Of a stretch of 24,216 nt of DNA, positions 15,497-23,306 are shown piece by piece; the first letter of the stretch is position 1, and each line of letters begins with the position of its first letter. A program made the translations under genes and the position numbers. The stretch is from assembly GCA_958448555.1 (NCBI GenBank), contig CAUDEL010000048.1:1-24216 (forward strand). The letters run 5' to 3'. The notes under the pieces are model-generated. The model ran no database searches. It was not told where the DNA came from and saw only the letters and a program-made list of their open reading frames with translations. The stretch comes from Limiplasma sp958448555. Its GTDB lineage: Bacteria; Bacillota; Clostridia; Christensenellales; Aristaeellaceae.

Positions 15497-16516
15497 ATGG
15501 ATAATCAGAAAATTTCGACCCTGTCGGTGGGCGAGGAGTTTGCGCTCAAAATGCAGAGAGAGCAGAAAAGGGAATCCCTTACGCGGGTGATGCCGGTGAT
15601 TGTGCTGGCGGTGCTCGTGGCCTTTTTCTCCATCGCCTGCCCTGACAGCTTTTTGACGCTGTACAATCTCAAAACGATTCTCAACCAGCTCTCGATCACG
15701 CTCATTATCGCGCTGGGCATCACCTTCGTGATCCTGACCGGCTCGGTGGATCTGTCTGTGGACGGCGTCGTGGGCCTGGCCGGGTCCCTGGTGTCCGTGC
15801 TGGTGATGAACAGCAAGTACGCCACCAATTTGGGTCTTCTGGGCGTGCTGCTCAGCATCCTTGCGGGCGTCGCGTGCGGCATGGTGTCGGGACTCATCCA
15901 CGTGCGCATGAAGATCAGCTCCTTCATGGTCACCTATGCCATGTGCGCCATCGCAAAGGGATTTGCCGTCATGTCCTATGACGGTCTGTTTGCCAACATT
16001 ACCGACCCGTTTTTGCTCTCCATCCCCGGCATGAGCTTTCTGGGAATCCCCGTGATTACCTGGATCGCCTTTGCGGTGCTGGCCGTCGCCATGGTGTTGC
16101 AGAACCGAACGGCGTTTGGCGGGTACATGTACGCGATCGGAACCAATGAAGCGCATCCCCGCACGACGGGCGTGAACGTCGACAAGATCAAGGTCGAGGT
16201 GTTCATGTGGGCGGGCGGCTGCATGGCGCTGGCGGGCGTGCTGGCCGCGCTGCGCCTGGGCAGCGGCATCGTCGATGTCGGCGATGGCCAGTTCTTCCCC
16301 GCTCAGGCCGCCGTGGTGATCGGCGGAACCTCGCTGGCGGGCGGCAGAGGCGGCGTTCTTAACACGCTGGTCGGCTCGCTGGTGATTACCGTGCTCAATG
16401 TGGGCCTGCTGCTGATGGGCGTCAACACCTATATCCGCTCGGGCATCCAGGGCCTCATCATCGTCGCGGCCGTAGCGCTTACCGTGCTTCGCGGCAATAA
16501 GATCATCTGCAAGTGA
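15497..16516 (+). CDS. Sugar ABC transporter permease (RbsC-like), first
   Basis: 339-residue inner-membrane permease of the BPD_transp_2 family (ribose/galactoside type). Seen: about eight to ten hydrophobic helices; the early NLKTILNQLS segment; TGSVDLSVDG, the family's conserved cytoplasmic/pore motif; AIGTNEAHPRTTGVNVDKIK, the ATPase-contacting loop; and VVIGGTSLAGGRGG followed by the last helices. The N-terminal 30 residues are charged and cytoplasmic. AAGGAG (15487-15491) is five bases before the ATG. A second, different permease gene lies after the ATPase, so the transporter probably has a heterodimeric channel rather than the RbsC homodimer. Confidence 0.93.
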   Translation: MDNQKISTLSVGEEFALKMQREQKRESLTRVMPVIVLAVLVAFFSIACPDSFLTLYNLKTILNQLSITLIIALGITFVILTGSVDLSVDGVVGLAGSLVSVLVMNSKYATNLGLLGVLLSILAGVACGMVSGLIHVRMKISSFMVTYAMCAIAKGFAVMSYDGLFANITDPFLLSIPGMSFLGIPVITWIAFAVLAVAMVLQNRTAFGGYMYAIGTNEAHPRTTGVNVDKIKVEVFMWAGGCMALAGVLAALRLGSGIVDVGDGQFFPAQAAVVIGGTSLAGGRGGVLNTLVGSLVITVLNVGLLLMGVNTYIRSGIQGLIIVAAVALTVLRGNKIICK

Positions 16517-16526
16517 GGAGAGCGCT

Positions 16527-18053
16527 ATGAAGCAGGATGTTTTGTTTGAAGTGCGCAACATATCCAAGAATTTCGGCGGCAACGCCGCGCTCAAAAGCGT
16601 CAACATGCACGTGGGCTACGGGGAGATCGTCGGGCTCGTGGGCGAAAACGGCGCGGGCAAGAGCACGCTTTTGAAAATCATCATGGGCGTGCAGCCGCCC
16701 AGCAGCGGCGAGATGTTTTTGGGTGGCGAGAAGTACGCGCCCCGCAATCCCAAGGAGGCCAATAACAGCGGCGTTGGCATGGTCTTTCAGGAGCAGTCGC
16801 TGATCGTCAATTTGACCGTGGGGCAGAATGTGTTTTTTGGAGACGAAAAGAAGTTCTCCAGGGGCGGCCTGATTGACTTTAAAAAGATGTATGAGGCTAC
16901 GCGCAAGAGCCTCTCCGAGGTGGGGCTGGAGGACGTCAAGCCCGAAAAGCATGTCCGCGAGCTCAACTTCGCCACCCGGCAGATGGTGGAGATCGCCCGG
17001 ACCATCAGCAAGGCCTATACCGCCAATGTCGAGCATGCCCTGATTTTGCTCGACGAGCCCACCTCCGTGCTCAACGAGGAGGAGGTCCAGCTTCTCTACC
17101 GCCAGGTGCGCGCGCTGGCGGCCAAGGGGCACTCGGTGATTTTCGTCTCCCACCACCTTGACGAGGTGCTGGAGCTGACCGACAGGATCTATGTCTTCCG
17201 CGACGCGGAAAACGCCGGCGAGTTTGAAACCGCCAAGTGCAACGAAATGCTGCTGTATGAAAGCATGGTGGGAAAGAGCAGCACCAACGAATATTACAGC
17301 CTGGACCGGCAGCGCCAGCCGGATGACGAGGTGGTGCTGGAGGCCAGAAACCTGCACCTCACGGGCCAGTTTAAGGACGTCTCCTTTAAGCTGAGGCGGG
17401 GAGAGATCCTGGGCTTTTGCGGCGTGGTGGGCTCGGGCAAGGAGGAGCTGTGCTATGTGCTCAGCGGCGACGAGAAGCCAACGGACGGAACGCTGATCGT
17501 CAAGGGGAGCGTCAAGCGCTACCAAAGCCCGGCGCAGGCGCTTCGCGACGGCATCACCATGATCCCCCAGGAGCGAAACGCCGAGGGCGTATTCGGCATC
17601 CTGAGCATCACCGACAACATCGCGGCCTCCAGCATGAGCCGGCTGGGCAGGCATGGCTTTATCTCCGGCCGGAAAATGACCGGGCAGGCCAAACAGTGGA
17701 TCAGCAAGCTCAGAATCCGCACGCCTGGCCACAAGACCAGCGTTTCCAGCCTTTCCGGCGGCAACGCACAGAAGGTCGTCTTCGCCAAGATGCTCTCCAG
17801 CGAAAGCGACATCGTTTTGCTCAACCATCCGACCCGCGGTGTGGACATCGGCGCGAAGGTGGAGATTTACAGCCTGATCCGCGATATGGCTGAAAGCGGG
17901 AAATCCATCATTTTGCTGGGCGATACGCTGGATGAGTGCATCAGCCTGAGCAACCGCGTGCTGATTATGAAAGACGGGCTCATCACCGGCGAATTCGACG
18001 CCCCGGTGGGCGCAAAGCCCGATCATACGCAGATTTTGCAGCGCATGATGTAG
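16527..18053 (+). CDS. Sugar ABC transporter ATPase with two nucleotide-binding domains (RbsA-like)
   Basis: 508-residue double ATPase of the RbsA/MglA type that powers the transporter. Domain 1 has an intact Walker A (GENGAGKST, residues 39-47), Q-loop (VFQEQ, about 86-90), Walker B (LILLDEP, 172-178) and H-loop (SHH, 208-210), but its signature is degenerate (LNFATRQ, 146-152). Domain 2 has a degraded Walker A (GVVGSGKEE, 299-307, Glu where Ser/Thr is expected) and a Walker B reading LLNHPTRG (431-438), with Asn-His in place of Asp-Glu. Its signature LSGGNAQ (409-415) is good. In the paired arrangement, one ATP site (Walker 1 with signature 2) is complete and the other is degenerate. Some asymmetry is normal for RbsA, but this is more extreme. 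A strong GAGGAG site precedes the start by about eight bases. Confidence 0.94.
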   Translation: MKQDVLFEVRNISKNFGGNAALKSVNMHVGYGEIVGLVGENGAGKSTLLKIIMGVQPPSSGEMFLGGEKYAPRNPKEANNSGVGMVFQEQSLIVNLTVGQNVFFGDEKKFSRGGLIDFKKMYEATRKSLSEVGLEDVKPEKHVRELNFATRQMVEIARTISKAYTANVEHALILLDEPTSVLNEEEVQLLYRQVRALAAKGHSVIFVSHHLDEVLELTDRIYVFRDAENAGEFETAKCNEMLLYESMVGKSSTNEYYSLDRQRQPDDEVVLEARNLHLTGQFKDVSFKLRRGEILGFCGVVGSGKEELCYVLSGDEKPTDGTLIVKGSVKRYQSPAQALRDGITMIPQERNAEGVFGILSITDNIAASSMSRLGRHGFISGRKMTGQAKQWISKLRIRTPGHKTSVSSLSGGNAQKVVFAKMLSSESDIVLLNHPTRGVDIGAKVEIYSLIRDMAESGKSIILLGDTLDECISLSNRVLIMKDGLITGEFDAPVGAKPDHTQILQRMM

Positions 18054-18069
18054 GGGAGGAGAGGCGAAC

Positions 18070-19038
18070 ATGAAACGCATTGAAAAATCAGACCTTCAAA
18101 AGCTCAGGGGCGTAGCTTCCTCCCTGGCGAGCATCGGCGCGCTCATCGCCATCTATCTGGCATTTTATCTCATCAACCCCAGCTTTCTCAACACCTTCAA
18201 CCTCAAGAACCTCCTGACCAACATGGCGCCGCTGCTGGTCATGGCCTGCGGCGCCACGTATGTGAGGCTGCTGGGCTCCCTGGATCTGTCCATGGGTGCG
18301 GTTTGCTCCTGTGCCAACGTACTGCTGGTCATGCTCATGCCCTCCGTGGGTCCGTGGGCCTATGGTGTGTCCATCCTCTTTGGCGTCGCGACAGGCTTCA
18401 TTCTGGGCGTGATCCATACGAAGCTGAAGATTCCTTCCTTCATTGCCTCCCTTGGCATGATGAACGTCTATAACAGCCTGGCGCTGCTGCTCACCCCTTC
18501 GCCGGTGATGATCGCCAAGGCGGAGCGGACCTACATTGCCTGGGGCAAGGAGAAGTTCGGCGTCGTGGGCGCCATCACCATCGCGGCGGCCATCGTAATG
18601 ATTGTGCTGCACCTGGTGCAAAAGCGCACCGTCATCGGCAAGAGCATCAGCCTCACCGGCGCCAACGAGCGCACGGCCAGGATCTCGGGCATCAACGTAT
18701 CGGCGACCAAGATCTTCGCCTTTACCATTTGCGGCATGACCAGCGCCATGGCGGGCATCCTCCTGGCCATCAAGCTGCAAAGCTCCGCGCCTACGGTGGG
18801 CTCGCCCTTTACGCTTCAGGCCGTTGCGGCTGTGCTGCTGGGCGGCACGGCAATGACGGGCGGCAAGGGGAGCGTCCTGATGACGCTGGTGGGCGTGCTG
18901 ATCGTGACCGCCATCGAAAACGGCATGACCATCATCGGCGTCGATGCGTTCTGGAGCCAGATCGTCTTTGGCGCGCTGACGATTGTGGCCATGTTCCTGA
19001 CCACGGACCGCAGCGCGAAAAACCTGATCGTGAAATGA
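18070..19038 (+). CDS. Sugar ABC transporter permease (RbsC-like), second
   Basis: 322-residue membrane permease of the same BPD_transp_2 family as the gene at 15497 but clearly diverged. Seen: FNLKNLLTNMAPLL; LGSLDLSMGAV, matching the TGSVDLSVDG motif of its partner; KIPSFIASLGMMN; the loop SLTGANERTARISGINV; and LLGGTAMTGGKGS near the C-terminus. It has about eight to ten helices. GGGGAGGAGAGG lies just before the ATG. Two permease genes flanking one ATPase gene suggest a heterodimeric channel. The operon encodes all parts of an import system: binding protein, two permeases and a double ATPase. Confidence 0.93.
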   Translation: MKRIEKSDLQKLRGVASSLASIGALIAIYLAFYLINPSFLNTFNLKNLLTNMAPLLVMACGATYVRLLGSLDLSMGAVCSCANVLLVMLMPSVGPWAYGVSILFGVATGFILGVIHTKLKIPSFIASLGMMNVYNSLALLLTPSPVMIAKAERTYIAWGKEKFGVVGAITIAAAIVMIVLHLVQKRTVIGKSISLTGANERTARISGINVSATKIFAFTICGMTSAMAGILLAIKLQSSAPTVGSPFTLQAVAAVLLGGTAMTGGKGSVLMTLVGVLIVTAIENGMTIIGVDAFWSQIVFGALTIVAMFLTTDRSAKNLIVK

Positions 19039-19056
19039 CGAAAGGAGAGCAAAACC

Positions 19057-19905
19057 ATGAAAGTTACCCTGCTGCTGGAAAACCACAGTTTGTTCAACAA
19101 ATTCTACAACGCCGAACACGGCTTCTCGGCCTGGATTGAGGACGAGGACCAGAAGGTGCTCTTTGACACGGCCTATTCGGACAAGTTCATCAAAAATGCC
19201 GAGGCGCTGGGAATCGATCTGCGCATGGCCAACTACGTCATCATCTCCCACGGCCACTACGACCACTGTGGCGGCCTCAAATACCTGATTCAGTATTACC
19301 GCGATCACGCCATGTTCCGTAAGCCCGTCCTTTTGATGACCACGCCGGACATCATGCGCCCCAAATACCAGTTTGAGTGGAATGTGCCGCTGGGCATGGA
19401 TGTGAGCATGGAGGTGCTGGAACAATACTTTGAGGTGCGCTTTGTGCCCGGCCCCTACTGGATCACCCGAAACCTGTGCTATATGGGCATCTGCGAGATC
19501 AGCAACGACTTTGAGCGCTCCTTCCCCCAGTCGCCCAAGGTGCTGGTGGACGGCAAGTGGGTGGACGATTACGTGGACGAGGACACCCAGCTTTGCTACC
19601 GCCACAGCAACGGCGAGGAGTGCAGCGTCGTGGCCGCCTGCGCGCACTACGGCATCTGCAACATCATGGAGTATGCCAAGAAACTCACGGGCGCCAAGCG
19701 CATCCACACCTACCTGGGCGGCTCGCATCTGCGCTCGGACGAGGTGCCCCAGCGCCAGATGGATTTCACCTGCGACTACGTGCGCCGTGAAAAGATCAAG
19801 CGGTTTTACATCTGCCACGATACCGACCTGCCCTGCGTCATTCAGCTCGCCAACGCCTGCCCGGCGATGGAAGCCGGCGTCGGCCTGGTGGTGGAATGTG
19901 AATAA
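19057..19905 (+). CDS. Metallo-beta-lactamase-fold hydrolase (COG1237-like)
   Basis: 282-residue hydrolase of the MBL group often named after the archaeal dihydropterin ribofuranosyl-aminobenzene phosphate synthase, though most members are of unknown function. Motifs in order: HGFSAWIE and VLFDTAYSDKFIKNA; the metal motif SHGHYDH (H65, H67, D69, H70); VVAACAHYGICNIMEYA (H197); YLGGSHL (H224); and ICHDTD (H254). These match the family pattern, but the usual GCSHSG segment reads ACAHYG. It is unrelated in detail to the UlaG-like MBL at the head of the operon. MBL proteins include thioesterases and lactonases, so a hydrolytic step on a CoA ester from BKACE or on a lactone is possible. This is inference. 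AAAGGAG (19040-19046) precedes the ATG by ten bases. Confidence 0.85.
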   Translation: MKVTLLLENHSLFNKFYNAEHGFSAWIEDEDQKVLFDTAYSDKFIKNAEALGIDLRMANYVIISHGHYDHCGGLKYLIQYYRDHAMFRKPVLLMTTPDIMRPKYQFEWNVPLGMDVSMEVLEQYFEVRFVPGPYWITRNLCYMGICEISNDFERSFPQSPKVLVDGKWVDDYVDEDTQLCYRHSNGEECSVVAACAHYGICNIMEYAKKLTGAKRIHTYLGGSHLRSDEVPQRQMDFTCDYVRREKIKRFYICHDTDLPCVIQLANACPAMEAGVGLVVECE

Positions 19906-19931
19906 AACAAAATGAGGCAAGGAGAAAAACG

Positions 19932-21110
19932 ATGTTTCAGAACGTAATGGTTGTTTCTGCGGTCAGAACGGCGGTGGGCAGCTTCGGCGGCTCGCTCAAG
20001 GACTTTGAGACCACAAAGCTTGGAGAAATCGCGATTCGTGCGGCGGTGGAGCGCGCGGGAATCGCACCGGACTGCGTCGAGGAAGTGATCCTTGGCTGCG
20101 TTGGACAATACGGGCTCAACGGCTTTCTGGCGCGTATCGCCGCGCTCAACGCCGGCCTTTCCATTCACTCCAGCGCCCAGACCGTCAACCGGCTCTGCGC
20201 CTCGGGCCTGCAGGCGATCGTGACCGGCGCCACCGCCATCGACCACCGGGACATGGACATCGTCGTGGCCGGCGGCGCAGAGAGCATGAGCAACTTCCCC
20301 TACTGCTCCTACCAGACCCGCTTCGGGGCGCGCATGGGGGATATCGTGACCAAGGACGCCCTGACCACGGCGCTGGCCGAGCCCTTTACCGGCACGCATA
20401 TCGCCATGACCGCGGAAAACATCGCCGAGAAATTCGGCTTCACCCGCGAGCAGGTCGACGCCTATGCGCTGGAGAGCCAGCGCAGGGCCAGGGCGGCGAT
20501 CGAGGCGGGAAAATTCCGCGAGCAGATCATCCCCGTGGAGGTCAAAGAGAAGAAGGCCACGCGCATCTTTGACACCGACGAGCACCCCCGTGACACCTCC
20601 ATGGAAAAGCTGGGGAAGCTCAAGCCCATCTTCAAAAAGGACGGCCTGGTCACGGCGGGCAACGCCTCGGGCATCAACGACGCGGCCGCCGCCATGGTGC
20701 TCATGCATGGGGACAAAGCCCGCGAGATGGGCATCACCCCCATCGCGCGGGTGGTCGATTACGCGCTTGCCGGCGTGGACCCCAACTACATGGGCCTGGG
20801 GCCCATCGACGCCACGCGCAAGCTCTTTGAGCGCACGGGCCTGTCGGCCAGGGAAATCGACCTGTTCGAGCTCAACGAGGCCTTCGCCTCCCAGGCCATG
20901 GCCTGCATCCAGGAGCTGGGGCTGGACGGGGACAAGGTCAACGTCAACGGCAGCGGCATCTCCCTCGGCCATCCCATCGGCGCCACGGGTGCGGTCATCT
21001 CCGTCAAGCTCCTCTACGAGCTTGAGCGCATCGGCGGAAGGTACGGCATCGCCACCCTGTGCATCGGCGGCGGACAGGGCCTGTCGGTGCTGTATGAGAA
21101 TCTGAGGTGA
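19932..21110 (+). CDS. Acetyl-CoA C-acetyltransferase (thiolase)
   Basis: 392-residue thiolase, the normal size. It interconverts acetoacetyl-CoA plus CoA with two acetyl-CoA. All catalytic residues are present: C89 in TVNRLCASGLQ, H347 in GHPIGATGA and C377 in LCIGGGQG; NEAFASQ is also intact. The N-terminal VVSAVRTAVGSFGGSL is typical of biosynthetic/degradative acetyl-CoA acetyltransferases. In this operon it would consume the acetoacetyl unit arising from the BKACE reaction, once activated to the CoA ester. No CoA-transferase gene is present here, so activation would depend on an enzyme encoded elsewhere. CAAGGAG is upstream of the ATG. The next gene starts five bases after its stop. Confidence 0.95.
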   Translation: MFQNVMVVSAVRTAVGSFGGSLKDFETTKLGEIAIRAAVERAGIAPDCVEEVILGCVGQYGLNGFLARIAALNAGLSIHSSAQTVNRLCASGLQAIVTGATAIDHRDMDIVVAGGAESMSNFPYCSYQTRFGARMGDIVTKDALTTALAEPFTGTHIAMTAENIAEKFGFTREQVDAYALESQRRARAAIEAGKFREQIIPVEVKEKKATRIFDTDEHPRDTSMEKLGKLKPIFKKDGLVTAGNASGINDAAAAMVLMHGDKAREMGITPIARVVDYALAGVDPNYMGLGPIDATRKLFERTGLSAREIDLFELNEAFASQAMACIQELGLDGDKVNVNGSGISLGHPIGATGAVISVKLLYELERIGGRYGIATLCIGGGQGLSVLYENLR

Positions 21111-21115
21111 GCGCC

Positions 21116-22549
21116 ATGCAGGAAAAGCGGCGAAGCCTGAAAGAACTGCTGCAAAGCCTTCCGGCCTATGACGCCGCGAAGGTGGAGGCGGCCTATCAAG
21201 AGGCGCTGCAGGCGGACGGCACAAAGGTGATCGCGCTGGACGACGACCCCACGGGCGTTCAGACGGTGCATGACGTCTTTGTCTACACCGACTGGAAGCC
21301 GGAGACGATGCAGGCCGCCTTTGCGGACGGAAACAAGATCTCCTTCATTCTCACCAACAGCCGCGGCATGACCGCCGGGGAATCGCGCAGGGCGCATGAG
21401 GAGATCACCTCCGCCGTGGCGCAGGCAGCCCAAAGCGCGGGGAGGCCGTTCGCGGTCCTCTGCCGCGGGGACTCGACGCTGCGCGGACACTATCCCCTGG
21501 AAACGGACGTCGTGCGCAGGACGCTGGAAGCGTGCGGAGAGCCGCCGGTCGATGGCGAAATCATCATGCCCTTCTTCCTGGAAGGGGGCCGGTATACCGC
21601 CGGTGACGTCCACTATGTGGCCGCGGGCGACGAGCTCATTCCCGCCGCGGAGACCGAGTTCGCAAGGGACAAGACCTTCGGTTACCGCAGCTCCAACCTC
21701 CGCAAGTGGATCGAGGAAAAGACGGGCGGCGCTTACCCGGCGCAGCAGGTTTCCTCCGTGTCGCTCGGCGAGCTTCGCGCGCTGGACTATGAGGGCATCG
21801 AGGACAAGCTCCTTGCGATGAGGGACTTTTCCAGGATGATCGTCAACGCGGTGTGCGAGGAGGATGTCAAGGTATTCGTGACCGCCCTTTTGCGCGCGCT
21901 GGGCAAGGGAAAGCGCTTTGTGTACCGAAGCGCCGCGGCGCTTGCCAAGGTCATGGGCGGCGTTTCCTCCCGCGGCCTGCTTACGCGCCGGGAGCTGGTG
22001 GGCGACAAGGCGGCCGTTACGGGCATCGTCGTGGCGGGCTCGCATGTGAACAAGACCACGGCTCAGCTCCAGGCGCTCAAAAAATGCGAGGAACTGCGCT
22101 TTATCGAGATCAACCAGCACACGGTGGTGGACGAGGCGGCCTTCCGGCGCGAGATGGACCGCGTGGTGGCCGAGGCCGAAGCCTGCCTGGCTTCGGGCAG
22201 GAGCTGCGCGGTGTATACCCGGCGCGAGCGCTTTGACCTCAACACCGGCAACCGCGAGGACGAGCTGCGCCTGGCCGTCAAGATCTCGGACGCGGTGACC
22301 TCCGTCGTCGCCCGCCTGAGCACCCGTCCCGATTTCATCATCGCCAAGGGCGGCATCACCTCCAGCGAAATCGGCACAAAGGCGCTGGGCTGCCGCAAGG
22401 CCCGCGTGATGGGACAGATCCTCAAGGGCGTTCCCGTATGGGAGACCGGGCCCGAGAGCAAGTTCCCCGGGATTCCCTATGTGATTTTCCCGGGAAACGT
22501 CGGCGACGAAAACGCGTTGTATGACGCGGTCCAAAAGCTGATCCGCTGA
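21116..22549 (+). CDS. Four-carbon acid sugar kinase family protein (DUF1537/OtnK-like)
   Basis: 477-residue kinase of the DUF1537 family. Characterised members phosphorylate four-carbon acid sugars such as threonate or 3-oxo-tetronate at C4. The N-terminal substrate domain shows LDDDPTGVQTVHDV (41-54), TNSRGMT (80-86) and CRGDSTLRGHYPLE (116-129). The C-terminal nucleotide-binding domain shows VAGSHVNKTTAQL (306-318), KGGITSSEIG (411-420), KGVPVWE and FPGNVGDENAL (458-468). I place the start at the ATG 21116, five bases after GAGGTGA; a GTG at 21107 is in frame but overlaps the thiolase stop. With the SDR and aldolase that follow it looks like a dehydrogenase-kinase-aldolase route. The exact acid sugar cannot be read from sequence. 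Confidence 0.93.
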   Translation: MQEKRRSLKELLQSLPAYDAAKVEAAYQEALQADGTKVIALDDDPTGVQTVHDVFVYTDWKPETMQAAFADGNKISFILTNSRGMTAGESRRAHEEITSAVAQAAQSAGRPFAVLCRGDSTLRGHYPLETDVVRRTLEACGEPPVDGEIIMPFFLEGGRYTAGDVHYVAAGDELIPAAETEFARDKTFGYRSSNLRKWIEEKTGGAYPAQQVSSVSLGELRALDYEGIEDKLLAMRDFSRMIVNAVCEEDVKVFVTALLRALGKGKRFVYRSAAALAKVMGGVSSRGLLTRRELVGDKAAVTGIVVAGSHVNKTTAQLQALKKCEELRFIEINQHTVVDEAAFRREMDRVVAEAEACLASGRSCAVYTRRERFDLNTGNREDELRLAVKISDAVTSVVARLSTRPDFIIAKGGITSSEIGTKALGCRKARVMGQILKGVPVWETGPESKFPGIPYVIFPGNVGDENALYDAVQKLIR

Positions 22550-22565
22550 GCGAGGAGGAAACAAC

Positions 22566-23306
22566 ATGGATCGAAAACAGCTTTGCGCGGCGGTGACCGG
22601 CGGCGCAAAGGGAATTGGGGAGGCCATCGTCAGGCGGCTGATGCAGGATGGCTACGGGCATATCGCCCTTTTGGATGTGGACGCGGACGCCGCCGCCGAG
22701 GCGGCAAAGCGCATTGATCCCACGGGAGAAACGGTGCTTCCCTTTGCCTGCGACGTCTCCGACGCGCAGTCGGTGGAGGACTGCTTTGGGAATATCGCCC
22801 GGACCTGCGGCCCGGTTCAGGTGCTGGTCAACAATGCCGGCATCACCAGGGACGGCATGTTTCACAAGATGACGCGCCAGCAGTGGGACCGCGTCATCGA
22901 CGTCAACCTCTCGGGCATGTACAATACCTGCCGGGCCGTCATCGGCCCCATGCGCGAGCGGGCATACGGCAAAATCGTCAATCTCGCCTCCGTGTCCGCC
23001 TTCGGAAACGTCGGGCAGACCAACTACGGGGCGTCCAAGGCGGGCGTCATCGGCTTCACCAAATGCCTGGCCCGGGAGAGCGCGCGAAAGAACATCACCG
23101 TCAACGCCGTTGCGCCCAGCTACGTCGATACGGAGATGCTGCGGGCCGTCCCGGAGGAGACGATGCGCCGCTTCATCGAGGCCATTCCCGCCCAAAGGCT
23201 TGCCAAACCCGAGGAGATCGCCTCGGTCGTGTCGTTTCTGTGCAGCGACGACTCCAGCTTCGTCAATGGCGAGTGCATCGTCGCCTCAGGCGGCTCGTAT
23301 ATGTGA
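22566..23306 (+). CDS. SDR family oxidoreductase (FabG/PhaB-like)
   Basis: 246-residue NAD(P)-dependent short-chain dehydrogenase/reductase. Seen: TGGAKGIG (11-18) for the cofactor; an Asp-containing strand 2 end LLDVDAD (35-41), which favours NAD over NADP; CDVSD; NNAG (89-92); and the catalytic tetrad N114, S142, Y154 and K158 in NYGASKAG. The C-terminal SGG is typical. The NNAGITRDGMFHKMT stretch resembles FabG and acetoacetyl-CoA reductase PhaB. Two readings are open: oxidation of a sugar-acid hydroxyl at C3 to make the BKACE substrate, or acetoacetyl-CoA reduction next to thiolase. The operon and the Asp favour oxidation, but weakly. GAGGAGG (22552-22558) precedes the ATG. Confidence 0.93.
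   Translation: MDRKQLCAAVTGGAKGIGEAIVRRLMQDGYGHIALLDVDADAAAEAAKRIDPTGETVLPFACDVSDAQSVEDCFGNIARTCGPVQVLVNNAGITRDGMFHKMTRQQWDRVIDVNLSGMYNTCRAVIGPMRERAYGKIVNLASVSAFGNVGQTNYGASKAGVIGFTKCLARESARKNITVNAVAPSYVDTEMLRAVPEETMRRFIEAIPAQRLAKPEEIASVVSFLCSDDSSFVNGECIVASGGSYM

Noticed and set aside
18088..19920. Minus-strand open frame of 610 codons opposite the second permease and MBL gene
   Set aside because: Composition and lack of motifs mark it as a shadow frame; both + strand genes have strong ribosome sites and conserved motifs.
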